Source: Dermatemys mawii (taxonomy: Eukaryota; Chordata; Testudines; Dermatemydidae). Taken from it: a DNA stretch of 64,000 nucleotides. Below, one piece after another: positions 33,210 through 44,650 of the stretch. Below the pieces are notes generated by a model that did not search any database, was not told where the DNA came from, and was given only the letters and a program-made list of their open reading frames with translations. A program made the translations under genes and the position numbers. Location of the stretch: positions 1,406,477-1,470,476 of the forward strand of contig ML677478.1 of assembly GCA_007922305.1 (NCBI GenBank), read 5' to 3'. Each line of letters opens with the position of its first letter. Positions within the stretch are counted from its first letter, which is position 1.

Positions 33210-33900
33210 CGTCTGGGGAAAATCAGAACTGTCGTGTGCCCAGGGCGTTCACAGAATAACATGATGAGAACCGTACAATTCTAATATCCCGTGACTTTTC
33301 CTCTTGCACACATGACTCCAAATTTAGTCCATTAATACTACCCTGGACCTCCACCAGGATCAGCCAGAGTGACTATTTCAAGACAATCAGAGTAAGGCAG
33401 TGGATTTTAGAGCCAGCGATAAGGAAATCTCAACCTTTTCCATAGCAGAGCTACTGCTCTTCTCTAATGAGCCAGCTCATCAGCGTGTGTAAATGGAAAA
33501 TTGGCTTTAGTAGAGTTAGGCAGCTGACACTAGCTAAGGATGCAACCTTTTTAGAAAAGTCAGGACCTCTGGAATCAATACTTCAGATCTCCATGAGATT
33601 TGGCTCTGAATAAGAATTACTTCAAAGTGCCAGGCCCAAAAGAGAATATTTTTCTGCCTTCCATCAGAATCAGAGCAAATAAATGTACCTGCAGGAAGGA
33701 GGCATCTCTCACTCTTGACTGCAAAGCGTATTGTGTTTGGAGGCCTCGTTTATATACTTGTTTCAGTGTCATTTGAGGAGGGAATCCTTGGAGAGCCCCA
33801 GAGTTCTTCAGTTTAGGGCAGACACAGATGGGATCATTAAAACTTTCACATCCCCTAGGGATAACTACGCAAAGACTTGTTGCGTAGTTATGTGGCATTT
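33210..33900. other. gene-free stretch
   Basis: No gene or bounded repeat recognised. Confidence 0.5.
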
Positions 33901-34505
33901 GGCATCTGTGAGGCCTCATCTAGAGTCCTGTGTCCAGTTTTGGGCCCCACACTACAAGAAGCAAGTTATTTGGCATCGGTGAGGCCTCATCTGGAGTCCT
34001 GTGTCCAGTTTCGGACCCCACACTACAAGAAGGATGTGGAAAAATTGGAAAGAGTCCAGCAGAAGGCAATAAAAATGATTAGGAGGTTGGATCACATGAC
34101 TTACAGAAGAGGCCGAAAGAACTGGGATTGTTTAGTCTGCAGAAGAGAATAATGAGGGCGGAAGGATTTAACAGCAGCCTTCAACTACTTGAAAGGTGGT
34201 TCCCAAGAGGATGGATCTAGACTGTTTTCAGTGGTACCAGATGACAGAACAAGGAGTAATGGTCTCAAGTTGCAGCAGAGGAGGTTTAGTTGGATACCAA
34301 GAAAAACTCTCTCACTTGGAGGGTGGTGAAGCACTGGAATTGGTTACCTAGGGAGGTGGTGGAATCTCCTTCCTTAGAGGTTTTTAAGGTCAGGCTTGAC
34401 AAAGCCCTGGCTGAGATAATTTAGTTGGGGATTGGTCCTGCTTTGAGCAGGGGGTTGAACTAGATACCTCCTGAGGTCCCTTCCAACTCTGATAGTCTAT
34501 GATTC
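33901..34505 (+). mobile_element. CR1 LINE 3' end with a 71-bp internal direct duplication
   Basis: Sense CR1 3' region. The phrase 'gaggcctcatct' followed by 'agtcctgtgtccagttt' and 'cacactacaagaag' occurs twice, at 33901-33960 and 33972-34031. The rest follows standard CR1 order through 'gatcacatgacttaca', 'ggtaccagatgacagaacaa', and 'cttagaggtttttaaggtca' to a tail 'gatagtctatgatt'. Similar to the copy at 4573-5757. Confidence 0.9.
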
Positions 34506-34770
34506 CTTCTGCCACCCCCCAAATCCTGATCAGATGCTCCTGGGGTCACTCACCTCAGATGGTGTAAAAAGTGACATATACTGGAAAATGTGTATGTAGA
34601 TTTTACACATACTGTTGTATGTTTAAAAGTATGACTTTCAGTTTAAAATGATTGATGGCGGAAGGTCCTGGAAGTTTAAGATCTGGATTAATATTTATGC
34701 AAATTAGGAGGAAGTGCTCAATCCATAGTCTCAATGCGAGGCTATCCCCTAAGCTTCACATCTCATCCAA
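34506..34770. other. gap between CR1 and R2-like scrap
   Basis: No bounded feature. The last ~130 bp may belong to the following retroelement. Confidence 0.4.
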
Positions 34771-34779
34771 GCAACCGCC

Positions 34780-34935
34780 AGAAGTCCAGATGGTTTCAAC
34801 CTGTATAGCAACAGGGTGGACATCGTGGCCTATGCAAGTGACTTGGTCCTGGCGGAGAATAACTGAGATTCTTCAAGGGATGCTAAATGTCACCAGGCCT
34901 GCTGTCAACCAGATAGGACTCCACTTCAACCATCT
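34780..34935 (+). mobile_element. R2-like LINE reverse-transcriptase scrap
   Basis: One frame reads DGFNLYSNRVDIVAYASDL then VLAENN and a stop; the next frame continues EILQGMLNVTRPAVNQIGLH followed by FN. The layout matches the RT active-site region of R2-clade LINEs, in which AYADDLVL is followed about 35 residues on by a G-L-x-F-N block. The catalytic AYADD is AYASD here, and a frameshift breaks the frame. Family assignment rests on recalled motif wording and was not searched. Confidence 0.55.
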
Positions 34936-34959
34936 CCCTGTTCTGCAAATGGTTTAAAA

Positions 34960-36430
34960 GGGAGATCTGCTGGCCGGGCAAGGGAAAGACGAGACAAGAA
35001 GGAAGACAGGCTGTAGCCACTGGAACAGAGCAATCTACAGGGAAGAACCAGGACTGGGAGTCCAATTCAGCTGGGAAGCCAGGGGCCTGGACAGGGAAAA
35101 CAACCCTCTGACCAGGGGAAACAACCAAACTCAAAGTGAGCTGGGAAGTCTCTCTTGCCCCATGCTAAGACTTTGAATTACTGAGACAATAAACAGAGGG
35201 TTGGGGTCCATGACCCAAACTAAAGGGAAAACAGGAAAGGTAGGAAGTAGCTCAGGAGAGGCTGATCTTGAGTAGGAGTCAAAAGAGACTGAGCCTTCCC
35301 TTGCCTCTACTCCCTTGGCCCTGGGGCAGAACCTGGTGGAGAAGGAGAGCCCGGGTCCCCCTTGGAGGAAGATGTGGCCCTGAAATATAAACTCTTGTAT
35401 CAGAGGCCTAGCATGATGCCTGAGGCCTAGTCTGAGGCCTGAAGCCTGAACCAAAGTAAGCAAAGGCTTTGCTAAATAAAGCTGGGCTGTGAGCCAAAAG
35501 ACAGGCCCTAATTTTCATCATCGAACAAGAATAGAGCACCACACCGGTAGCTACTGGCAATACCCCTATATTTTCCTATCTTCCATCCACCCCAGAGAGA
35601 TCTAGGGGTGTGCGGAGGTGAAGAACTCTGACTTGGCTGCTGGATCCCTCCAGGATGCCCAGAAAACCCATCCCAAAACTCGGAGACATGCTTTGGCTGC
35701 AGCTTGACCACTAGGCCCGCTAGCCCTCAAGCAAAACCCCTCTGCAGAATCTATGAAGGGTTAATTCCCCCCCTCCCTGGAAAGATGTTTTCTTGAAAGT
35801 TGAGTTGCTGATCTCAGTTGTACTCAGCTAAGAGACTTAGAAACCCAACTTCAGTTGAATTCCAATGGAGATTTGGGCTCTGAACTACCTCAGGCTTCTC
35901 TCATAATCCCGGAAATTCCTAATGTTCAGGTATTTATCTCCCCGCCCCCCCACACCCACCCAAGAAACCATAGAGCAAGAACTGGCTCTATCTGGGACCC
36001 AGCCTGGGCACAGATGCCGAAGAGTGAGAGAACAGACTGCCTCTTGTTCCTACTCCTGACGATTTGGTTATCAAGAAATCTGCTATCTGCTATCTGCAGA
36101 GGCAGCCGCTATTTTGTAAGGCAGAGGTGATGCATCGTATGACTGAGGACAAAGACACGCACACACTGTGCTTTTGCCTGAGGACTTACATTCGTTCTTT
36201 CTTGTTGTGTTTTCCTTAATCCAACAGAAAAGTCATTCCGACATTTGGTTCCTTTCTGTGTGTATATTAAATACATATTCTCTCTGAGAACAAAATGAAC
36301 TTGTTCTAATGCCCCCCACCCAGAACAAACCATCGATTCCCCCCATATACCCCCCTTCTTCAAACCCCACATTCAGACATGAGTTGTTTTAAGATTCTGA
36401 AACACTCACATATGTGTTTATGCCTTATGC
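34960..36430. other. gene-free stretch
   Basis: Contains AATAAA at 35189 and 35474, and a short GAGGCCT reiteration at 35400-35450. Retroelement-like but not identifiable. No gene. Confidence 0.45.
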
Positions 36431-36601
36431 CAGTGGTGTCCAATAGAAATTCAATGCTAGCCACACTTGTGGTTTTGAATTTTTCTTATTAGCCACATTA
36501 TGAAAAAGCCACATTATAAAAAAAAAAGCCACATGCATTAGCCACAATTCAATAGCCTATTAGTCACATGTAGCTAGTTGCAAACGTATTGGACAATGCT
36601 G
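36431..36601. mobile_element. hAT-type MITE, 171 bp
   Basis: Left end 'cagtggtgtccaatagaaat', right end 'gtattggacaatgctg' (inverted). Flanks 'ccttatgc' and 'acttaggc' agree at 6 of 8 positions, consistent with an old 8-bp target duplication. Confidence 0.75.
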
Positions 36602-36606
36602 ACTTA

Positions 36607-36870
36607 GGCTATGTCTACATTACACAGCTTTTAGTGACACAGCTGGGTTGCTCAAAGTTGGGCAGTGTGAATGTTGTTGGTCAGCCCTTTTGCTGAAAAA
36701 ATGCTTCTAACCCCAACGAGTGGGGTTTGCACTGTGAACAGGAGAGCGCTCCTGCGGACTATGCAGGCATTCACACAGTCACTTCTCTTGTCTTTCGGGT
36801 GAGGGAAGGGCTAAGTACCTGCAAACGACAAAAGTTTTGTCTTTCAATAATTGCCAGTGTAGACATGGCC
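36607..36870. mobile_element. MITE with 'ggccatgtctacact' ends, 264 bp
   Basis: Left 'ggctatgtctacatt' and right 'agtgtagacatggcc' are near-perfect inverted repeats (13 of 15). It starts 5 bp after the previous MITE. The superfamily is uncertain because the target duplication is unclear. Confidence 0.8.
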
Positions 36871-38429
36871 TTTGTTTTTTCAGTGTCCAACTGAGACCAG
36901 TAGTAGAGTGCTGGGACTCATAAGAAAGCAAGTGTTCGCCATCCACATTTTGCTCATTGCCAACCCAGTGCTATAGACTCCAGAGGTGTACAGAAAAGCT
37001 TTTGATGCTTAAACAAAACAGACATACATTTGGAGAGGCAAAGCCTGGCTCTATGGGGGTCATTCACACATAAGGAGGAGTAGGACCTCACAGACTTGAC
37101 CCGACATAGGGGATACTCTGGGGAAAGTGGGGACTGCTCAGCCGATACCCAGGTGGGTGGGAAGTTGGCAGACCATTGCCTTTTCCCCTATGTTTCAATG
37201 AACCTGCATAGATGAGGGTAGCTATCTGCTGTGGCATGTGTGTCACGTTCAATCCCTGACCTCCTCCTGGAGTGGTATACTTAAGCCCTGCCCCTTATAC
37301 AGAGTGGGTGATCAAAGCACAAGGCAGTCCTGAACCTTGAGAATTCCCAGTCGCTTGTTCCATCCAATGTGCACAACCTGTGGCCAGATTAGAAACAGAA
37401 CCCTTGCCCTGAAAAATCTCCATATTCCATCCCCAGTGCTTTGAATCGTTCGATCTCATCGATCTATGGACACGCTGGGACCAATTACCGACATGCACCA
37501 TAGCGGCCTTGCAAGGTGTTACACAAATCACTTCTCCACAAATCTACTTGGCCCGAGCAACATGGAGATAGCTGAAGCTCCTTCATCTGACAACCTGAGC
37601 TTGGAGAGACTTAAGGTCCCAAAGGCCTGTAAGAGAATATAAATCAGCCCCCTGCCCTTCCTCTAGATGGGAGTCTCTTGAAGTCATCACATAAGTTCTT
37701 CATCCTTACGCAGGTAGGCTTGCTTTGTCTGGGTGTAGCACTAGCAGGAAAAAAAAAAAGTAAAAAAAAGTATTGTGAGCAGCAAGAAAAATCTAATGAC
37801 CCACTGGAAAATTGGTTTGAAGGTATAATTTTGACCTAAAACTTCCTAACAGATCTGAGAGCTACATATGTAGGAAACGACCCCATCAGCTGAAGCTGCT
37901 ACATCCGGAATCTACAGAGCAGCCCTGAGTGTGGACCCACCAGCAGTACACAGCAGGTGAATCGTTGTATTCCTAGGCTGTACTTTGGGTTTGGGTTGTG
38001 TCTGGGGAGAGGGATGGTGCTGCATGTAACAGTAACATGTTTTTGATTTATTATGAACTGTTCTCCCAAACTTGAGTCCTTTGTAAGTCTTGAGTCTTGT
38101 AAGAGGCCACCTTGTGGTATCCCAGTGGGCAGTATATAAATCCCACTTCACCTTCTGAACTTTACTGGTTCTGCAATGGCCCTGCATTGGGTAGAGATTA
38201 ATTCCTAGGAGATTTCCAGGTGGCAGCACCAGAGTTAACCCCAAGGATCATTCACACCAAAGCAACAATGTTAGCCCCGGCAACACAAAGCCGGGAGTGT
38301 AAGGGTCGCAGAAATCATCTTCCAAAGTTACTAGACTTGGCCAAGGGGGAAATGTGACCCAAGGATCTCTTGATGCCAACTGGCACATAGATACAAAAGG
38401 TTACAGAAAACCCCTGAGTCTATTATCGA
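36871..38429. other. gene-free stretch
   Basis: No gene recognised; an A-rich run lies at 37746-37770. Confidence 0.5.
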
Positions 38430-38431
38430 TA

Positions 38432-38730
38432 CAGTAGACTCTCAATTATCCAGGATTGGGTTAACCAGGATGTGGATTAACCAGGATGTCAAAAAAAATA
38501 TGCGTAACTAGCAGGGCCGGCTCTGGCTTTGTTGCTGCCCCAAGCACAAAAAAACCCAACCTCCATCAGGGCGCAGGGCAGCCAGTGAACCAACACCCCC
38601 TCCCTCCAGCACAGGGTGACTGGTGAACCAACCTCTCCCCGCCATATTTCCTATGGATGGTGATTATCTGGGATTTTATTAACCAGGATTAATTTTTTCC
38701 CTATCATCCTGGATAATCGAGAGTCTACTG
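38432..38730. mobile_element. Tigger/pogo-like MITE, 299 bp
   Basis: Left end 'cagtagactctcaattatcc' and the reverse complement of the right end 'cagtagactctcgattatcc' differ at one position in 20. Both ends are flanked by TA (38430-38431, 38731-38732), the mariner/Tc1-superfamily target. A different repeat with 'ggccggctctggctttgttg' appears inside at about 38515-38640, probably a later insertion. No transposase. Confidence 0.88.
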
Positions 38731-38732
38731 TA

Positions 38733-39204
38733 CACCAATTATCATGTAAGGTCTTTAATGAAATCCTGTGCCCCACTCATAGTCATAATCTTTGCAAGTT
38801 TTATGTATGTATGCAAAATATGTGAAGACATCTATATACACCAGAAAATAGGATCTCTGGGTTTGTGAGTTAACACAGGTCACCAAAGTGTAATCCACAT
38901 ATTCCTGGCAGTCTGGGGAGAAGAGATACTTATCTCATTCTAACTGGTCACGTGACAAATACAGTATGGACATTTGTAGTCTGAGAAAAATGTTAATCAA
39001 TAGGTTACGGAAGCTGCAGGGGAAAACAGGGGTAACTTGTCTAAAGGTAAAACAATCTTTGAAACTACTTCAGGGATGCAGATTAACCCCCAGTTATTCC
39101 TTCAACCTGTGAGGACAAGCTGCTAGCGGGCTTGATTTTATGAGGTGGGGTCTCAGCCAAACTGGTCAAAAATGCCAGGGAAGACCTGGGGTAAGCTATC
39201 TTCG
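38733..39204. other. gene-free stretch
   Basis: Nothing supportable. Confidence 0.5.
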
Positions 39205-39572
39205 GGGAAATAGGGGAACACCTTGTGAGACAAGGCAGGTGAGAACTTCTTTTATTGGACCAACTTCTGTTGGTGAAAGAGACAAGCTTTTGAGTTCTTG
39301 TTCTGATCCTTGAAAGCTGCTTAGAGTGTCACAGCTAAATACAAGGCAGAACGGCTTGTTTAGCGTAAGGAGTTAACACATGTTGTAAGAGACCATTCAA
39401 AGTGAAGTGGCTTGTTAACCCCTCTGTGAAAAGGACAAAACAGGGATCAGTGGGCTACAGATCATTGTAATAAGCCATAAATCCAGAATCTTTATTAAAA
39501 CCATGATTTTTAGTGTCTTGCAAAATTATGAATTCGAGCTCTGAGGCCCGTCTTTTGAAGTTCTTGTGCCTT
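39205..39572 (-). mobile_element. Penelope-like element, second family, antisense 3' end
   Basis: On the minus strand (plus 39560 to 39465) the frame reads RRASELEFIILQDTKNHGFN then KDSGFMAYYNDL and a stop. This aligns with the C-terminus of the long PLE (TAELQFICKFDT, LNRDFEWLANY). The following 3' tail appears on the plus strand as 'attggaccaacttctgttgg' and 'gagacaagcttttgag', different from the tail of the first family. A tail-only relative lies at 44545-44650. Confidence 0.8.
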
Positions 39573-40890
39573 GTTAGTTAAGTTTAGGCTCTCGAAGGCA
39601 TGTTATGATTTTGTTTTCTAAGTAACTGTTTCCAATTATCTTACTTTCTATCACTTGACTCTCTGTTCTTTGATAATCAACTGATTCTTGTTTTCTAAGT
39701 GCTGGGTCTTAAGTAGTTGAGTGATCCTAAGTTGAATCTTGCAAGCTGCTGTGTACAGTTCCTTTGTGAGCGGCGAGGCTGGGAGCTCTGGGCATGTTCA
39801 GGGGAACAGGGGCTGAGTACACCAGCGGGACACACAAGATTTGCGGGGTTCTTGTCTGCCTATGGCTAACCTGTACAGAGAAAGTGAGGCCTGGAAGGCA
39901 GGGCTTGTCTTGCCACAGACTGGTGAATTCAGGTCTAAAGCCAGCATGGACAAGACTTCCTCATGCTAAGGGTAGGCAGAGGCGAGGTGCCTCACAGCCC
40001 TTGATACTCCTGGAAAGTATCACAGGAGAATTTAGCATTTCAAATAAGTTTGTCTTTCATCTCTTTTGTGGTTAAAATACTTTAAGTAGATTGTAATCCC
40101 TTGTTTACTCTAGAATCAGAGAGGTAGCCATGTTAGTCTGGGTTTGCAGAAGTGACAAAGTCGGTTAGATGCTTTGAGCCCAGCAAGTTAACAACCTCAC
40201 TCACACTTGGTTACCCTTACCTGGTCATCATGCAAACTGTACATTTCCCATTGCTGGGATGCAAACTAGAGCTGAGTGGATTATTCTAAATAATGTATTC
40301 ACCCCAAAAATGCAGTTTTGCATGACCCAAAGCTGCTGGCAGACTTGTGTCAAGTTCAGCTAATAGTTTCAGGGAGGAAAAAAATAGAAAGGAACAATTT
40401 CATTTTGACATTTTTGAAGCAATGTGTTTCAAGGTTTTTTTTGAAATGATGTTTTGTTTAAAAAAATGTGTTAGATTTAACTTTTTTAAAAAGGGAGGAG
40501 AGGGTAAAAAACTTGAGAACTCCATGATTTCTTTTGGGGGAGGAAGGAACACATTGCTGTTATTTTGGGATTTTTCAGGTCAGCCACCAAATCCTCCTAA
40601 AAATAATAAAAAAAATAAAACGTCCCCCACCTGTAATGCAAACTCTCTTGATTTCTGCTGTGGGGAGAAAGGTTTTTGAACTGAGCCAACAGTGAAATTC
40701 ACCCTCTGGCAATCAAGTTGGCACTATGTTATAGTATTATGCCAATAGTTACTCTTTGCAGATTGTCCACATCAAAAGAGAAAGAATGAGCTACTCGCAC
40801 ATGGGTAAAAATATTCTGACTTTCAGTGATCAAGGGAATCAACTGGACTAAAATGCGATCATTGGTCATGTAGACTTCCAGGTCCTCACA
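39573..40890. other. gene-free stretch
   Basis: A/T-rich segment at 40370-40620 with runs like 'tttcattttgacatttttga'. A partial PLE-tail phrase 'gaggtagccatgttagtctg' occurs at about 40121. No gene. Confidence 0.5.
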
Positions 40891-40953
40891 CTGTTTTTCA
40901 TTTATACAGAAATTCCCTCTGTGCATGTCTATCCTCAAACCCTGGGTGAAGCA

Positions 40954-41899
40954 ATGGCCCAGGGAAATGACACCTCCGTGATGGAATTCATCCTTGCAGG
41001 TTTCACTGACCGTCCAGAACGGCAGGCCGCCCTCTTCCTCGTATTTCTGATGCTCTATGTTCTCACCTTGCTGGGGAATTTTGGGATGATTACCTTAATC
41101 TGGAGAGACTCCAGATTTCACACCCCCATGTATCTCTTTCTCAGCAACTTGTCACTTGTTGACCTTGGCTATTCCTCATCCATCACCCCCCGGATGCTTG
41201 TGAACTTCTCAAGGGAGAGTAAGGCCATTTCTTATGCTGGATGTGCTACATAGCTGTATTTTTTTGTTGTCTTTGCCACCACTGAGTCTTCTCCTAGCGG
41301 TCATAGGCCATCACCGCAATGTGGCCATCTGTAATCCACTGCTCTATAGGCTCATCATATCCAAGAGGTCCTGCATCTGGCTCTTGGCTAGCTCCTACAC
41401 GGCTGGGGTTGCAAATGCAACCATGTTTACCAGCTGCACCTTTCAGCTCTCCTTCTGTGGGCCTAATGTAATCGATCATTACTTTTGTGATGTCCTTCCG
41501 CTCATGCGGCTCTCCTGCACCGACACTCACACCAACAAAATGCTGCTTTCTACCTTTGCTGGCTCCATACAACTGACTAACATGCTGATCATCCTCTTCT
41601 CTTATCTGTACATTACTGCTGCCACACTGAGGATCCGCTCCACCGAGGGCAGGCACAAAGCTTTCTTCACCTGCGCCTCCCACCTGATGGCCGTGGCTAT
41701 ATTCTATGGGACGACGTTCTTTACCTACTTACGACCCAGTTCCACCTCCTCACTGGAGCAGGACCAGGTGATCTCTGGGTTCTACATGGTGGTGATCCCC
41801 ATGCTGAACCCCCTGATCTACAGCCTGCGGAACAAGGTGGTGAAGGACGCCCTGGGGAGAATGTTAGAGAGAAGGAATTTCTTTCAGCGTCTTCAATGA
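40954..41899 (+). pseudogene. olfactory receptor pseudogene (nonsense, frameshift, lost DRY)
   Basis: Full-length class II OR remnant. It opens at ATG 40954 ([20 protein letters not shown]) with LHTPMYLF-equivalent FHTPMYLF and GN in TM1, then hits TAG at 41251-41253 directly after SYAGCAT in TM3. A frameshift lies at about 41288-41297. Past it, the frame shows [20 protein letters not shown], so MAYDRY has become IGHHRN with the key Asp and Tyr lost. The rest is well preserved: three loop cysteines, [33 protein letters not shown] and a stop at 41899. An AG acceptor-like 'tttatacag' lies at 40903-40911. Two or more inactivating changes make it a pseudogene. Confidence 0.95.
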
Positions 41900-42350
41900 A
41901 TAATTTGATCGTGTTTTGAACTAAAGTGAGAATGTTCTTTGCATTCCCTTCCACGCTATGTAATTTTATAATAAAAATCAAAGCTCTGTGTTCAAGTTTT
42001 AAGGATAATGTTTTAGAGAGGTGGCATGGTCCAACAGATCAGATAGTCAGGAGATCTGGTGTGACAGATATTGCAACCCCAGGCAGGATCTTTGGGACCA
42101 TTATATTAAATTGCATTATATGAATGGTTTATGTATGTCTGTTCTACTCCAGAGGGGAGGGTTCCCGCAGCTTTGGGGGGAACCTGGCAGGGATGGTGAT
42201 TAAAGCAAGTCCCTGCGAAATTACAAGGGGAGTGGAGTCTCAATCATTCAGGGCCATTGAATCTGTAAGCCCCCTGTATAATACAGCAAGGACACCTGCT
42301 TTTAGGTTTCCCTCTCCTCAATTGTCACTTCTCTTGGGTGGAGATAAGAG
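41900..42350. other. gene-free stretch
   Basis: AATAAA at 41970. A tRNA-SINE-like phrase 'atagtcaggagatctggtgt' at about 42044 is too weak to call. Confidence 0.45.
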
Positions 42351-43767
42351 CGTAACATAAGAACATAAGAATGGCTGTACTGGGTCAGACCAAAAATCCA
42401 TCCAGCCCAGTATCCTGTCTGCTGACAGTGGCCAATGCCAGATACTCCAGAGTGGGTGAATCTAACAGGTAATGACCAAGTAATCTCTCTCCTACCATCC
42501 ATCTCCCTTTTCCCCCTGACAAACAGAGGCTAAGGACACCATTCCTTATCCATCCTGGCTAATAGCCATTAATGGACTTCACCTCTATGAATTTATCCAG
42601 TTCTCTTTTAAATCCTGTTATAGTCCTAGCCTTCACAACCTCCTCAGGCAAGGAGTTCCACAGGTTGACTGTGCACTGTGTGAAGAACAACTTCATTTTA
42701 TTTGTTTTAAACCTGCTGCCCATTAAGTTTCATATGGTGGCCCCTAGTTCTTATATTATGGAAACAAGTAAATAACTTTTCCTTATTCACTTTCTCTACA
42801 CCATTCGTGATTTTATAGACCTCTATCATATTCCTCCCTTAGTCTCCTCTTTTCCAGGCTGAAAAGTGCCAGCCTCTTTAATCTCTCCTCATATGGGACC
42901 TGTTCCAAACCCCTAATCATTTTAGTTACCCTTCTCTGAACTTTTTCTAATGCCAGTATATCTTTTGTGATATGTACTATTCAAGATGTGGGTGCACCAT
43001 GGATTCATATAAGGGCAATAAGATATTCTCTGTTCTATTCTCTATCCCTTTAATGATTCCTAACAGCCTGTTTGCTTTTTTGACTGCTGCATGGATGTCT
43101 TCAGAGAACTATCCACGATGATGCCAAGATCTTTTTCCCTGAATAGTTGTAGCAAAATTAGCCCTCATCGTACTGTATGTATAGTTGGGATTATTTTTTT
43201 CAATGTGCATTATTTTACATTTATCGACACTGAATTTCATTTTCAATTTTGTTGCCCCATCACTTAGTTTTGTGAGATCTTTTTTGAAGTTCTCCACAGT
43301 CTGCTTTGGTCTTAACTATCTTGAGCAGTTTAGTATCATCTGTAAATTTTTCCACCTCACTGTTCACCCCTTTCTCCAGATCATTTATGATTAAGTTGAA
43401 TAGGCTTGGTTCTAGGACTAACCCTTGGAGAACACCATTAGTTACCCCTCTCCAATCTGAAAATTTATCATTTATTCCCTGCCTTTTAACTAGTTCAGTC
43501 CATGAAAGGATCTTGCCTCTTATCCCATGACAGCTTAATTTATGTAAAAGCCTTTGGTGAGAGAGCTTTTCAATGGCTTTCTGGAAATTTAAGTACACTA
43601 TGTCCACTGGATCCCCCTTATCCACATGTTTGTTGACCTCTTCAAAGAGCTCTAATAGATTAGTAAGACATGATTTCCCTTTACAGAAACCAGGCTGACT
43701 TTTGCCCAATAATTTATGTTTTTCTGGGTGTCTGGCAATTTTATTCTTTGCTATTGTTTCAACTAAA
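42351..43767 (-). mobile_element. CR1 LINE, antisense, 1.4 kb
   Basis: Mirror of the sense copy at 28.8-30.26 kb. The 3' tail on the plus strand is 'gaacataagaatggctgtac'. On the minus strand, 43260-43709 reads KSCLTNLLELFEEVNKHVDK, VYLNFQKAIEKLSH, LSCHGIRGKILSW, NDKFSDWRGVTNGVLQGLVL, and EVEKFTDDTKLLKIVKTKAD. Downstream pieces encode MKFSVDKCKIMHIEKNNPNY. Stops and frameshifts interrupt it. Confidence 0.93.
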
Positions 43768-44544
43768 TTTTCCCTGTACTGATGTTAGAGATGCATCTCT
43801 CTCTCTCCCTCTTGACTGGGGTTTTTCAAGGCTCCACCATTCCCAATCTACTCTCAATTCCCTGGCAAAGCACACTGCTTTACTTTTCTCTTTAGAAGTA
43901 GAAAACTGTGTAAATTCCACAGTTATAAGTTACCACACACTCTTTCTAAGCAAGAAAATTCATTCAAGGGGGAAGCATTAAAAGGAAAACATAAAAGCAA
44001 TAATAAAACCTACATGCATGTGAATAACCTCACCAGAAATCACCCCAACTCCACCAACGGCTCTGGATGATTTCAAACCTTGCCACCAAGGGTTTTTCCT
44101 ATGATTACAAGCTCACAACATCTTTTGTTCAGAACACACAGAGACTGGACTATGTCCTTCCAAACCTTTCCAGGAAGGATTGAGGCAACCCTTGGAAAGA
44201 AAGTCCTGTCTGTTTGGAGCACTAGAAATAAGACTCTGAATCAGTTTTATCTAAGGCTATTTAACTTAATATCCCTCCATTGTCCACTGACCCTTGAAGA
44301 AACCAATTTGAACAAATATACGTAGGCCTCTCTCCAGGTGGTAGTAGCCCTCTGGAGAAGTTACAACTTGAGTGAATTTGCCTCTCTAATCTGTTTTTAA
44401 TTTTTGAAGGGTTGCAGTCCTCCTGTCCCATAGAATTAAATATAGCCCCTATCACATAATGATACATACATTAAGTTCAACAAGGTTTCACAAAATTCTG
44501 TAAGGTTTGTGCAGGATATTGTGGGAAATTATCTTCAGAGGATC
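43768..44544. other. gene-free stretch
   Basis: No gene. Sequence resembles the repetitive DNA at 61.8-62.1 kb (both carry 'aaaacctacatgcatg' or 'aaaactacatgcaggt' followed by similar text) and may be a retroelement end. Confidence 0.4.
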
Positions 44545-44650
44545 TATGGATAGACAAGATAAGTGCAATATCTTGTATTGGACCGGCTTCTATTAGTGAG
44601 ACAAACTTTCCTTCTCTACAGAGCCCTTCTTCAGAGCTGGGAAAGGGTCT
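44545..44650 (-). repeat. PLE tail, second family, antisense
   Basis: 'attggaccggcttctattag', 'gagacaaactttcc' and 'cccttcttcagagctgggaa' match the tail at 39235-39300 in layout. Confidence 0.65.

Noticed and set aside
42010..42070. tRNA-derived SINE head
   Set aside because: Only one phrase is reminiscent and no B-box could be placed.
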